Below are positions 37,117 through 46,334 of a stretch of DNA of 64,000 bases, piece after piece (within the stretch, counting starts at the first letter, position 1; each line of letters starts with the position of its first letter). Both the position numbers and the translations under genes were made by a program. A model generated the notes under the pieces. That model ran no database searches, was not told the origin of the DNA, and saw nothing but the letters and a program-made list of their open reading frames with translations. The stretch is taken from the NCBI GenBank assembly GCA_001314865.1, contig LJZR01000002.1, positions 186,001 to 250,000 of the forward strand. The letters run 5' to 3'. Source of the DNA: Phormidesmis priestleyi Ana (GTDB taxonomy: Bacteria; Cyanobacteriota; Cyanobacteriia; Phormidesmidales; Phormidesmidaceae).

Positions 37117-38310
37117 ATGGCATCTATGCAGCCGGCTGCTACTGCGGCAATAGCTTCTTTAAATTCTGTTCAAGGCCCTATCAAAAGCCCGGTTAGCTTT
37201 TCTATTATTATTGAGACCGAGAATCTGGCAAGTGCCGATTTGCCGGGACTGTTTTGCAGTTTAGATGCTCTTGAGTCGCAAACGCTTTCGCCGCTGTCTG
37301 CCGCAGAAGTGCTGATGGTGGAGACGGGAGATGTTCCTCCTGAGCTGCTCGATACCATTAGGGCGCAGTACCCATGGGTGACTATTTGCCGGATTGATGC
37401 AGGTTTGGAGTACTATCAGGCCAAAATGCGTGGCATTGGGCTGACAACGGGCGAGGTGGTGGTGTTATGCGATTCGGACTGTGTGTATAACGCTGAGTGG
37501 CTAGAGTCGATGCTGCGACCTTTTAGTCCTGATTCGGCTGATAATTTGGCCAGCTATGATTCAGTCCGCGATCGCTCAAGCAGCCATGATTCAGCCGGTA
37601 ATGACTCAGCCAGCGATCGCACCGTGATCGCCCCAAGGCCTCATGCCGTGCAAATGGTCGCGGGTGAAACCTCTTTGGCCATCACGGGGCCTTACGGCTT
37701 GGCGATGGCGCTCAGCTACATTTTTCCGCGCTATACCGGGTGCGATCGCCCCCAACCTACAGGCGGCTACTTTTGTAACAACGTGGCGTTTCGGCGATCG
37801 CTCCTTACCGAATTTCCCATTCCGGGCGAAATGCCCCTGTACCGAGGTAACTGCGTCATTCATGCCAAGCAGCTGCTAGCTAATCATCAGGTGATTTGGC
37901 AGCAGCCGCTTGCTCGGGCACTCCATGCGCCCCCCAATGGGTTGTCCCATTTTGTATCCCGCTTTTTCATGCTGGGCTACGATGCCCTATGCGTATCGCG
38001 CTTTGCCAACTTGCCGATTGCTGCCGATCCAAAAGCTGCTGTCAATGCCGAACAGGCCGCGCCGCTGCGACCGCTGCGAGACTTTGCGGTCGCTGGCATG
38101 ATTTTGGTTGGCCAGGTTAAAACCCTGGCACAGCGGCTGGTGCAGATATTGCGTGAAGATATTCGCTACGCCCGATATCTGCCTTTGGCGCTGCCGATTA
38201 GCTTGGCGGCGCTGGCTCTGTATACCGTTGGGTTGGGAGTGGCCTATGTGCGTCCGGCCTACTGGCTGAACCATCGTGAGTCTTTGGAAGCGCTTTTAGA
38301 GCATTCATGA
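37117..38310 (+). CDS. GT2 family glycosyltransferase
   Basis: 397 residues. GT2-type: FSIIIETENL opening, VVVLCDSDCVYNAEW with the DxD-like motif (about 114-122), NNVAFRRSLL acceptor-side region and two C-terminal hydrophobic helices (about 325-345, 352-380). A low-complexity insertion rich in Asp/Ser/Ala (about 135-170, DSADNLASYDSVRD-like) follows the DxD and contains HIP1 sites in its DNA. Stop and start overlap with the next gene (ATGA at 38307-38310), indicating translational coupling with the flippase. Confidence 0.84.
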   Translation: MASMQPAATAAIASLNSVQGPIKSPVSFSIIIETENLASADLPGLFCSLDALESQTLSPLSAAEVLMVETGDVPPELLDTIRAQYPWVTICRIDAGLEYYQAKMRGIGLTTGEVVVLCDSDCVYNAEWLESMLRPFSPDSADNLASYDSVRDRSSSHDSAGNDSASDRTVIAPRPHAVQMVAGETSLAITGPYGLAMALSYIFPRYTGCDRPQPTGGYFCNNVAFRRSLLTEFPIPGEMPLYRGNCVIHAKQLLANHQVIWQQPLARALHAPPNGLSHFVSRFFMLGYDALCVSRFANLPIAADPKAAVNAEQAAPLRPLRDFAVAGMILVGQVKTLAQRLVQILREDIRYARYLPLALPISLAALALYTVGLGVAYVRPAYWLNHRESLEALLEHS

Positions 38311-39767
38311 AGCACGCTGGTCGCAACTTTATGAGTGGCACCTTTTGGGTGTTTGTCGCAGAAGCCTTAATTTTTCCCACGGGGCTGATAACAGCGGGCA
38401 TTTTAACCCGGCGGCTTGGGCCTGAGGGCTATGGCTTGCTGACGCTGGTGGCGGTGTTGGTGAGCTGGGTGGAGTGGACGATTACGTCTATTTTTTCGCG
38501 GACGGCGGTTAAGTTTGTCAGTGATGCCGATGACTGGCAGCCGGTGGCGACGGTGATTTTGCAGCTGCATTTGGGACTAGGGGCGATCGCGACAGCGTTT
38601 TTCTGGGTCTTTGCGTGGCCTATTGCCGATCTGTTAGATATTCCAACATTGGTGCCCTATCTGCGGCTGTTTGCGCTCGATATTCCCATCTTTTGCCTGG
38701 CCTATGCGCATCGGCAACTGCTGATAGGGCGGGGGTTATTTCAGGTGCGGGCAGTGGCGAGTGGAGGGCGTTGGATTGCGCGGCTAGCCATTATTGCGGC
38801 GCTAGTTGAATATGCTGGCTGGTCTATTAATGGGGCGATTATTGGCAGCTTGGGGGCCTCGGTCGTAGAGCTGATAATGGCCCGTTGGTTTGTGCGGCCA
38901 CCGCTGCTGAGCCAGTCTAGCTTTCCACCGCAGCGGCTGTTTGGCTATGCGCTGCCGCTCTTTTTATTTGCGATGAGTTTGCGCCTGTTCGATAAGCTCG
39001 ATTTATTCATGCTAAAAATATTGGGCGGCACAGTGGCGCAGGCAGGGGTGTATGGCGCGGCGCAAAACTTAGCTTTTGTGCCGGGGATTTTTGCCCTTTC
39101 CTTTTCGCCGCTGCTGCTCTCTACGCTCAACAGTTCGCTGCGCGCGGGAGATCTCTTGCAAGCTAAGCAAATGGGCGCAAATTCTGTGCGGACGGTAGTG
39201 GCGCTGATTCCCTTTGCTGCGCTAGCGGCGGCGGCTTCGGTGCCGATTGTGAGTGTGGTGTATGGTCAGGCGTTTGAAAGGGCCGGGCCAGTACTGGCTG
39301 TGCTGATTTTTGCGGCGATGGCGCTGATGATGGTCTCGGTGGTCACGGCGATTTTAACGGCGGCGGGTCGGCCTAAGTTGACGGCGATATTAGTGGCGCC
39401 CATGCTGCCCTTATCGGTGTTGGGCTATGTGCTGTTTGTGCCGTCCTTTGGGGCGATGGGCGCTTGCTGGGTGAACTTGGTGGCTTCGGTGTTTGGGGCG
39501 GCGGCGGCCATGGTAGCGCTATATAAAATTTGGGCGATCGCGCCCCCGTTGATGACCTTTGTTAGAGGGGCGATCGCCAGCATACTTATCTATGCTATCG
39601 GCGTTAAGTGGATCACACCCGATCCGTCTTTTCTCTGGAAGCTGTTGGCCCTATGCCTGGTGATTCCGGTTATTTTGCTGTGTTTGGGCGAGTTGAGCAA
39701 AGCGGAGAGAGCGTTCATCAGCGGCTGGCTTTTACAGCAAAAGTGGATCAGTGCTTTGAAAAAATGA
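38307..39767 (+). CDS. Wzx-like polysaccharide flippase
   Basis: 486 residues, about 12-14 hydrophobic helices. MATE/MOP-superfamily oligosaccharide transporter: opening GRNFMSGTFWVFVAEALIFPTGLITAGILTRRLGPEGYGLLTLV (in parts) is typical for RfbX/Wzx, and the KLDLFMLKILGG segment in the second half supports this. It would flip lipid-linked repeat units to the outer face of the membrane. It overlaps the preceding GT2 gene by 4 bp, and the next GT2 gene starts 33 bp later, so the three are probably co-transcribed. Confidence 0.88.
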   Translation: MKHAGRNFMSGTFWVFVAEALIFPTGLITAGILTRRLGPEGYGLLTLVAVLVSWVEWTITSIFSRTAVKFVSDADDWQPVATVILQLHLGLGAIATAFFWVFAWPIADLLDIPTLVPYLRLFALDIPIFCLAYAHRQLLIGRGLFQVRAVASGGRWIARLAIIAALVEYAGWSINGAIIGSLGASVVELIMARWFVRPPLLSQSSFPPQRLFGYALPLFLFAMSLRLFDKLDLFMLKILGGTVAQAGVYGAAQNLAFVPGIFALSFSPLLLSTLNSSLRAGDLLQAKQMGANSVRTVVALIPFAALAAAASVPIVSVVYGQAFERAGPVLAVLIFAAMALMMVSVVTAILTAAGRPKLTAILVAPMLPLSVLGYVLFVPSFGAMGACWVNLVASVFGAAAAMVALYKIWAIAPPLMTFVRGAIASILIYAIGVKWITPDPSFLWKLLALCLVIPVILLCLGELSKAERAFISGWLLQQKWISALKK

Positions 39768-39800
39768 CGCAAACGGCGCAGAAAAAGCAATGAAAAAGCA

Positions 39801-40706
39801 ATGAAAAACCTTCCTTTGGTGTCGGTGATTATCCCCGTTTACAACGATGCTGAGCGGTTGCAAACCTGCCTCGCCAAACTTGCCCTACAAACCTACAGCG
39901 CCTACGAAGTGATGGTGGTAGACAACGGCTCGCGCGACTTGCTGACCGTTCAAAATATAGTTGCCGCTTATCCGTTTGCCCAGCTCCTTACAGAATCGAT
40001 TCCCGGATCTTACGCTGCGCGCAATTGCGGCATTGCGCAGGCGCAAGGCGATATATTGGCCTTTACCGATGCCGACTGTGTGCCGGATCTCGATTGGCTT
40101 GAGCAGGGCGTCGAGCAGATTAAAACCCACCCTGACTGCGGCTTGGTAGCGGGGGCCATTCACATGGTTATGCAGAATCCTGAGCACCCCGTTGAGCTAT
40201 ATGAAAGCCTAATGGGCCTTTCTCAGCAAACATTTGTCGGGCAGCATCACTATGGTGCCACTGCGAATATGTTTACCCGGCCTGCGGTGTTTGAGCGGGT
40301 AGGGCTATTTAACACTCAGCTGAAGAGTAGTGGCGATGTGGAGTGGGGACAGCGAGTATATGCCGCAGGCTACTCGCAAATTTATGCCGACAGCGTGCGG
40401 ATAGCTCATCCGGCGCGTCGTTCATTTGCTCAGCTATCGCGGCAGGCCAGCCGCCATGCGGGCGGATTTTACGATTTGCGCTGTCAGCAAAACCCTTCTT
40501 GGATTGGTCGAAATATTGCCTACTTTAAGCTGCTGGGCTTTCACCTGCTGCCGCCTGTGATGTTTGCCTGGCGCATTGCTCATCACCCCCAGCTAAAAAC
40601 GCCTGGGCAAATTGCCAAGGTGGTTATGACGCTAAGCTTTGTGCGACTAGTGACGGTTAAAGCACTGCTGCTGCTCAGATTTGGAGGCGTCTCTGAACGA
40701 GAATAG
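39801..40706 (+). CDS. GT2 family glycosyltransferase
   Basis: 301 residues. Canonical GT2: LVSVIIPVYNDAERLQTCLAKL (in parts), VVDNGSRD, SYAARNCGIAQAQGDILAFTDADC with DxD (about 92-94), then GLFNTQLKSSGDVEWGQRVYAAG containing the likely catalytic Asp/Glu. A C-terminal hydrophobic section follows. Start at the ATG 39801, which is preceded by a short AAAAAGCAATG duplication (39778-39803). It follows the flippase. Confidence 0.88.
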   Translation: MKNLPLVSVIIPVYNDAERLQTCLAKLALQTYSAYEVMVVDNGSRDLLTVQNIVAAYPFAQLLTESIPGSYAARNCGIAQAQGDILAFTDADCVPDLDWLEQGVEQIKTHPDCGLVAGAIHMVMQNPEHPVELYESLMGLSQQTFVGQHHYGATANMFTRPAVFERVGLFNTQLKSSGDVEWGQRVYAAGYSQIYADSVRIAHPARRSFAQLSRQASRHAGGFYDLRCQQNPSWIGRNIAYFKLLGFHLLPPVMFAWRIAHHPQLKTPGQIAKVVMTLSFVRLVTVKALLLLRFGGVSERE

Positions 40707-40845
40707 GTTATAGAGTCGTGCTTTATGGAAGCTAGCGCAATGCTGAATTCGCTATAGCGAGTTTTTGCTAAGTTTTGAGGATAACAGTTCAATTGGCCAG
40801 CTTCAGGCATGATGAGGGAGAGGCGTTATTGAGAGAGGGTTTGAG

Positions 40846-42690
40846 GTGGCCTTACGTTTATCCAGTGCTAATGATGGACAGACAGGCGGACAGGTCGGCA
40901 GTGCGAGGGTGATCGCAGCATCCGAGCGTGACCCAACTGCGGTTGATCCGCAATCAGGCGATCGCCGCAAAAGGCGCAGCAGCCGAAAAACGCGCCGTGC
41001 GCCTCAGTGGCTGGTTAGCTCAGCTGAAAACTTGCTGATTTTAACGTTTGTGCTGCTCATTTTACTGGGCGTGTTTCACCATGAGCTGTGGCGTGACGAA
41101 ACGCAGTCTTGGCTGATTGCCAGAGATAGTACGTCACTTTTAGACCTGTTTCGGAACACGCATTATGAAGGTCACCCACTGCTGTGGCACTACTGCCTGT
41201 ACGGGCTGAGCCGCATAAGTCGCAATCCACTGACGATGCAGTTTTTTAGCGCCCTGTTGGCGATTGGCTCGGTCGTATTTGTGGTGAAGTGCTCGCCGTT
41301 TTCGCTGTTGCAACGGGGGCTGATTGTCTTTGGGTATTTCACGCTGTACGAGTATGCGCTGTTGGCTCGCAGCTATGGTTTGGGTGTGTTTTTGATTTTT
41401 TTATTCTGCGTATTGTACGGTCAGCGCCGGCCAAGCTTTTGGGGCATGACCATTACGCTGATGCTGCTAGCCAACACCAGTGTGTTGGGGCTCATAATGA
41501 GTTTGTCGCTGGCGATCGCACTCTATTACCGAATCGCACTCTCTCCCGAGCAGCGCCAGCAGCAGCGGCACGCGCGGCGTTTGGATCAGCTGTTGGGCCA
41601 GCGCTCCATGCGCCCCATGCGTCGCCCGATGATAGCAGGCCATTTACTGGCCCTGTTCGTAAGCTGGGGGTTGTCTGCGTTGCAGATTGCGCGATCGCTC
41701 CTTAACCCCATGGGCTTAGCGGGTTTTGACGCAGAGGCTCGAATTGCTGCAAATTCAGACGCCGCTCAGAATATCGCCCAGGCCGCGAGCCAGTCCGATC
41801 AGTTCGACAACATTCACAAGCTGCTGCAAATTGTGCTTAAAGGCTACTTGCCGCTCCCGACTTTTAGCTTTCACTTTTGGAATGGTCATCTGCTGGCAGA
41901 TCAGGCGCTAGAGCCCAACAGGAGCCTTTATATATTACTGTTGAGTGCTGTTTTAGTTGTATTTGTGCTGCTCATCGCAATTCGGCTACTGCAAAAAACG
42001 CCCTTATTTTTGACCATTTATCTGGCGGGCAGCGGCGGCATGATGGCATTTTTTGTGCTGGTTCATCGTGGCAGCACCCGACACTATGGCTACCTATTCA
42101 TTTTGCTATTGGCCTGTTTATGGCTATCACAGGGATCACAGCGATATTTGAGTTCAACCCATTTAAAATCAACTCAGGCCAAATCGGCTGCTGTCTATTG
42201 GTTGTTGTTTACTGGCATTCTTTGGGTGCAGGCATTTGCCGGGTTTTATGCCTACAGCTCAGATGTTTTGTTTCCCTTTTCGGCTAGTTACCAAACCGCT
42301 CAGGTCATTAAAACCTATCAGCTAGCTGACGACCTACCTATTTTGGGTATCAATCAGCGGCCTGTGTCGCCTATCTCGGCCTATTTAGATCGACCCATTT
42401 ACTATCCTGAGGCCCGGCAGCTAGGCAGTTTTTGGGATATTTCCTACCCAGAGCTAACCGAAGAAGAGGCCATCGTTGAAGCGGTGGAAGCCTTTGCGGA
42501 GGAAAACCCAAACTTTATTGCGATTCTCACCCAACAGCTATCTGCTCAGACGCTAGCTGCTGACTCTAACACTGACTCCAGCACTGACTCAGCTTCCCAC
42601 TCAACTTTAAGTATCAGCTATTTGGCCCATATTGGCCCCAGCATCGTAGCGGACGAAGCGTTCTATCTCTATCAAGTGGAACAAAATTAA
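40846..42690 (+). CDS. Polytopic GT-C-like membrane protein
   Basis: 614 residues from GTG 40846. A basic N-terminal stretch (DRRKRRSSRKTRRA) precedes about ten to twelve hydrophobic helices. The first outside loop has HHELWRDETQSWLIARDS (about 83-100), the RDE-type acidic motif of ArnT/GT39-like GT-C enzymes. A C-terminal soluble part of about 130 residues contains a low-complexity NTDSSTDSASHS stretch. It would transfer a sugar from a polyprenyl-phosphate donor outside the membrane. It lies within the polysaccharide cluster, which supports the assignment; substrate unknown. Confidence 0.7.
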   Translation: MALRLSSANDGQTGGQVGSARVIAASERDPTAVDPQSGDRRKRRSSRKTRRAPQWLVSSAENLLILTFVLLILLGVFHHELWRDETQSWLIARDSTSLLDLFRNTHYEGHPLLWHYCLYGLSRISRNPLTMQFFSALLAIGSVVFVVKCSPFSLLQRGLIVFGYFTLYEYALLARSYGLGVFLIFLFCVLYGQRRPSFWGMTITLMLLANTSVLGLIMSLSLAIALYYRIALSPEQRQQQRHARRLDQLLGQRSMRPMRRPMIAGHLLALFVSWGLSALQIARSLLNPMGLAGFDAEARIAANSDAAQNIAQAASQSDQFDNIHKLLQIVLKGYLPLPTFSFHFWNGHLLADQALEPNRSLYILLLSAVLVVFVLLIAIRLLQKTPLFLTIYLAGSGGMMAFFVLVHRGSTRHYGYLFILLLACLWLSQGSQRYLSSTHLKSTQAKSAAVYWLLFTGILWVQAFAGFYAYSSDVLFPFSASYQTAQVIKTYQLADDLPILGINQRPVSPISAYLDRPIYYPEARQLGSFWDISYPELTEEEAIVEAVEAFAEENPNFIAILTQQLSAQTLAADSNTDSSTDSASHSTLSISYLAHIGPSIVADEAFYLYQVEQN

Positions 42691-42757
42691 ATAGAACAAA
42701 ATCAAATAACCTACCGAGGTAGCGCTTAGCACTGCTGCGCCCAGCGTCATCAGTCCT

Positions 42758-42822
42758 ACTTCACAGGTAACAGAAATTTGATTGCAGAAATTTCTGTTAC
42801 CTGTGAAGTAATTTGATTGCAG
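42758..42822. repeat. Perfect 22-bp-stem hairpin with trailing direct repeat
   Basis: Left arm 42758-42779 (ACTTCACAGGTAACAG... ) and right arm 42788-42809 are exact reverse complements over 22 bp around an 8-nt loop. The sequence AATTTGATTGCAG at the left-arm/loop junction (42775-42787) recurs directly after the right arm (42810-42822). It sits 44 bp before the next GT2 start. There is no T-tract, so it is not a standard terminator. Confidence 0.97.
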
Positions 42823-42865
42823 TACAATCACTGTAATCGGGTCAGCATTTATTGCAAAAGTTTGT

Positions 42866-43753
42866 ATGGCGTCAGTTCCTTTTTTCTCTATTGTCATTCC
42901 TACTTATAATCGTCCTACAAGGCTCAGCGCCTGCCTAGCGGCAATGAGCCAGCTCGACTATCCGCGCGATCGCTTTGAGGTGGTAGTGGTAGACGATGGT
43001 AGCCCAACGCCCATGGACGCGGTGGTGCAGCCCTTGCGATCGCAGCTCAACATTTCGCTTATCCGTCAGTCAAACGCTGGCCCGGCGGCTGCTCGCAATG
43101 TGGGTGCCCAAAAGGCAAGGGGTGAACTGCTAGCCTTTACCGACGATGACTGTATGCCGAGCCCCGACTGGTTACGAGGATTTGCAAATCAGCTGACGGC
43201 TATGCCGAACGCAATGATCGGCGGACGTAGCCTTAACGATTTGCCCAACAATCTTTACTCCACGGCTTCTCAGGCGCTAATCGACTACTTATATATTTAC
43301 TACAGCGATCCGCAAAGAGACATGTTTTTTGCCAGCAATAATATTGCGATGTCTCGGCAGCATTTTATGCATATAGGCGGGTTCGATACTTCTTTCCCGC
43401 TTGCTGCTGCTGAGGATAGGGAGCTGTGCGATCGCTGGCAGCAGCACGGCCTCTTGATGCGATACGACCCAACAATTACCATTCGGCATGCCCACCATCT
43501 GTCGCTACAGTCTTTTTGGCGTCAGCACTTTGGCTATGGCCGAGGCGCTTTTTGCTTTCATCAGGTTCGCGCTAAGCGCAACCACCAACCAATCAAAATT
43601 GAACCCATGAAGTTTTATACCAACCTGCTGGCCTATCCGCTCGGTCGGGAAGATGTAAAGTCTCCTTTGTTTGTTTCTGTTCTGTTCTTTTTATCTCAGG
43701 TCGCGACGACGACTGGCTTCTTTTGGGAGCGCAGTATTCATCAAAAAGCTTAG
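42866..43753 (+). CDS. GT2 family glycosyltransferase
   Basis: 295 residues. FFSIVIPTYNRPTRLSACL opening, VVVDDGSPTPMD, SNAGPAAARNVGAQKARGELLAFTDDDC with the DDD metal site (about 93-95, in parts), a GGFDTSFPLAAAEDRELCDRW catalytic-side motif (in parts) and a C-terminal extension without clear multiple helices. It would build a glycan chain in the cytosol. It is the last gene of the polysaccharide run and is convergent with the Hsp70 gene, 15 bp apart. Confidence 0.9.
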   Translation: MASVPFFSIVIPTYNRPTRLSACLAAMSQLDYPRDRFEVVVVDDGSPTPMDAVVQPLRSQLNISLIRQSNAGPAAARNVGAQKARGELLAFTDDDCMPSPDWLRGFANQLTAMPNAMIGGRSLNDLPNNLYSTASQALIDYLYIYYSDPQRDMFFASNNIAMSRQHFMHIGGFDTSFPLAAAEDRELCDRWQQHGLLMRYDPTITIRHAHHLSLQSFWRQHFGYGRGAFCFHQVRAKRNHQPIKIEPMKFYTNLLAYPLGREDVKSPLFVSVLFFLSQVATTTGFFWERSIHQKA

Positions 43754-43768
43754 TTTGGCTTGCTTGCG

Positions 43769-45334
43769 CTATTCTTCTTCGGCGGTTTCATCTTCCTCGG
43801 CAAATGCGATCGCCGGAATATCAAAAAGAGAGCCGATTGCATTTCTGGACTGTTCTACCTCGTGGCTGGAGAGCCGCCCGGTTTCGGCATTATTCACCAC
43901 AAATGAGCTTTGTTGTCCTTTGCCTTTTTCGGTGGCGGTCACAGTCAAAATGCCGTTGAGATCAAAGTCAAAATGCACTTCTATCGGGAGTGCGCCCGCT
44001 GGTTTTGGCGGCAGTCCTTCTATCTTAAAGGAACCCAGCGGCACATTTTCGCGGGCAATGGCATTCTCTCCTTGATACACTTCAATTTCAACGATGTCTT
44101 GGCGGTCGTAGGAGGTTCTATACACTTGCGATCGCGAGGTCGGAATCACACTATTGCGCGGAATAATGGTGCTAAACATATCGGGCGTGAGGCCAAAGGC
44201 CGTCTCCATGACCGCCGCAATACCTAATGAGTGAGGGATCACATCTACCAAGATAGACTCGACCGCTTCCCCAGACAAAACGCCTGCCTGTAAAGCCGCA
44301 CCTAGTCCTACACACAGGTCAGGATTAAAGCTGCTAACGGAGATCCCAGGCAGGTGATTTTCGACCATCTGTTGCACCAGCGGAATTCGCGTTGATCCGC
44401 CGACTAAAATTACCCGATCAATATCTTCAGTTTCCATCTGGGCATCGCTGAGCGCCCGATCAATCGCTTCAATCGTATCTTTAAGCAACGGTGTGATTAA
44501 GCTTTCAAAATCTGCTCGCGAAATTTCTGTTTCTAAATGGAGCGCCGTTTTACCTTGACTCGCTAAAAAGGGTTCACGCACGGTGGTAAAAGCGTTTGTA
44601 CTTAGCGCGACTTTAGCTTTTTCAGCCGCCTGCAACAGTCTCGCTTGGGTCGCGGCATCGCTAGGGGTTTCAATGTCATGCGCCTGTCGAAACTTATCGG
44701 CCAAATGCCTTTGGAGCTGTCGGTCAAAATCGTCACCGCCGAGGCGATTGTTGCCGTGGCTAGCCAATACCTCAGTGACATCGCCGGTCATTTCTACAAT
44801 AGAGACATCAAACGTGCCGCCCCCTAAATCGTAAACTAAAACGTTTTCTGTTATTTCTGAGCGATCGTCAAATACTAGCGCGGCAGCGGTGGGCTCGTTG
44901 AGAATTTGCAGCACTTCAAGCCCGGCAATTTCACCGGCTTCTTTGGTGGCCTGCCGTTGCGCATCGGTAAAGTAGGCCGGTACGGTAATCACAGCCTGGG
45001 TAATTTCTTCTTCAAGGGTTTCTTCAGCTCGCTGTTTGAGCGATCGCAACAAAATCGCTGAAATCTCCTGTGGGCTGTAGTCGCTATCTCCTAACGTGAC
45101 GCGATAATCCGTGCCCATCTGTCGTTTAATCGACTTGACCGTTCGCTCTGGGGCCGCTGCATACTGCCGCTGCGCAGACCGGCCCACCAGCAATTTACCG
45201 GCCTCATTCATCCCTACATACGAAGGCAGCAGCAACTCGCCATCTTCATCGGGAATCACCCAGGGCTGGCCTTCATCTAAGGTTGCAATCAGCGAGTTTG
45301 TGGTGCCCAAATCAATACCCACAACTTTACTCAT
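43769..45334 (-). CDS. Short Hsp70/DnaK-like chaperone
   Basis: 521 residues, against about 610-640 for DnaK. The ATPase domain is complete: VGIDLGTTNS (phosphate 1), NEPTAAAL, VYDLGGGTFDVS (phosphate 2), NNRLGGDDFD, VILVGGSTRIP (adenosine). The linker and beta-sandwich substrate domain (about 385-500) are present, including NSVIPTSRSQVY and a LGSFKIEGLPPKPAG stretch. The helical lid is missing or nearly so, and the C-terminus is EEDETAEEE rather than an EEVD-like end. It overlaps grpE by 4 bp (ATGA). It is a specialised chaperone, distinct from the housekeeping DnaK expected elsewhere. Confidence 0.88.
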   Translation of the reverse strand: MSKVVGIDLGTTNSLIATLDEGQPWVIPDEDGELLLPSYVGMNEAGKLLVGRSAQRQYAAAPERTVKSIKRQMGTDYRVTLGDSDYSPQEISAILLRSLKQRAEETLEEEITQAVITVPAYFTDAQRQATKEAGEIAGLEVLQILNEPTAAALVFDDRSEITENVLVYDLGGGTFDVSIVEMTGDVTEVLASHGNNRLGGDDFDRQLQRHLADKFRQAHDIETPSDAATQARLLQAAEKAKVALSTNAFTTVREPFLASQGKTALHLETEISRADFESLITPLLKDTIEAIDRALSDAQMETEDIDRVILVGGSTRIPLVQQMVENHLPGISVSSFNPDLCVGLGAALQAGVLSGEAVESILVDVIPHSLGIAAVMETAFGLTPDMFSTIIPRNSVIPTSRSQVYRTSYDRQDIVEIEVYQGENAIARENVPLGSFKIEGLPPKPAGALPIEVHFDFDLNGILTVTATEKGKGQQSSFVVNNAETGRLSSHEVEQSRNAIGSLFDIPAIAFAEEDETAEEE

Positions 45335-45927
45335 CGCTTATTCTCCTCTGCGTTTAAAGACGTTTGTGTAGATGTTTGCTTAGATTCTAGTACTGAACTG
45401 GCTGTGGTTGAACTGGCTGTGGTTGAACTGGCTGCAGTTGAACTGGCTGCCACAATCACCTGCGCTTCTCGCAGAATGCGATCTTTCCACTGGTAGCCTC
45501 GGACGACTTCTTGAACAACGGTATTGGGCGGAGCGATCGCATCCGCCTGCTGCCCCAGCGCATTCATGCTCTCCGGGTCAAACGGCTGTCCTTTTGCCAG
45601 CAAAGGCTCCACTTCATGCTGGCTCAGGATGTTTAGCATGGTCGCTCGAATCATTTCAATCCCTTCTTTGGCACTGGTTACGACCTCTGCCATGGGCTCC
45701 GAATCTGCCGCAGTCGCTGTCGTCATCGTCGTCGTCAACAACGCTCTCCAGCGCTGCCACCAAGACAGCGGTTTGGCGGGTGAAAACTGACTGGTTTCGG
45801 CCTGTTGCCAGTGCTCGGCAGCGCGATCTAAGGCATCAACTACGGTGAGCAAATCGCTCAGTAGTGCTTCTTGCTGTTTGCGGTGCTGGATTTTTTGGTT
45901 AGCTAATTCTCTGGGCGATCGCGTCAT
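45331..45927 (-). CDS. GrpE-like nucleotide exchange factor
   Basis: 198 residues. The N-terminal long helix (about 10-50) leads to the GrpE core: LLSDLLTVVDALDRAAEHW, GIEMIRATMLNILSQHEVEPL..GQPFDPESMNALGQ and the beta-wing TVVQEVVRGYQWKDRILREAQVIV, which binds Hsp70. The C-terminal 30 residues are a Thr/Ala/Ser repeat (TAASS) encoded by a 15-bp tandem array at 45395-45451. It acts with the adjacent Hsp70, with which it is translationally coupled. It is probably a paralogue dedicated to this short Hsp70. Confidence 0.85.
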   Translation of the reverse strand: MTRSPRELANQKIQHRKQQEALLSDLLTVVDALDRAAEHWQQAETSQFSPAKPLSWWQRWRALLTTTMTTATAADSEPMAEVVTSAKEGIEMIRATMLNILSQHEVEPLLAKGQPFDPESMNALGQQADAIAPPNTVVQEVVRGYQWKDRILREAQVIVAASSTAASSTTASSTTASSVLESKQTSTQTSLNAEENKR

Positions 45928-45989
45928 CTTTTTACAGACTTAAAATAAATTGAGATTCGGTAATGCAAGATTTAAGTGAGCCAGCTCAG

Positions 45990-46286
45990 CTAAAAAGTCA
46001 GCAAAATCAACTCTTCTAAGGTTACATTAGCGGCTGCCGTTGCTTGCTGCTTTAGTTCAGCCAATAGATCTTGGTCTAGCTCAGCTTCAATCGGTTTTAA
46101 CTCAAAAAAATCATCTGCCTGTTGGTTGGGAGCTTTGCGCAAGGCTTCGTAGGCTGAGCGGATTGCTTTAAAGTCTTGAGGATGGCTGTGAGCTGGAAAC
46201 GCTTTGAGCTGGCGATGGTAGGCGGCTTTTATTTCAGCTGGGGTTGCGCCAGCTGAAATCCCGAGACGCTCGTAGTGTTCTTTCAT
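45990..46286 (-). CDS. J-domain-like protein without the HPD motif
   Basis: 98 residues. Residues 1-52 follow the J-domain helices: HYERLGISAGATPAEIKAAYHRQLKAF then FKAIRSAYEALRK (in parts). The position of the HPD tripeptide, essential for stimulating Hsp70 ATPase, reads P-A-H within KAFPAHSHPQDF. The remaining 45 residues are an acidic Leu-rich tail (ELDQDLLAELKQQA). Order TPR - J-like - GrpE - Hsp70 on one strand places it in a chaperone operon. It may tether or recruit without activating; inferred. Confidence 0.75.
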   Translation of the reverse strand: MKEHYERLGISAGATPAEIKAAYHRQLKAFPAHSHPQDFKAIRSAYEALRKAPNQQADDFFELKPIEAELDQDLLAELKQQATAAANVTLEELILLTF

Positions 46287-46334
46287 GGTGATTGACAGAG
46301 TTATTGAGGTCGCAATAGAAGTGTGCAGGTTTTC

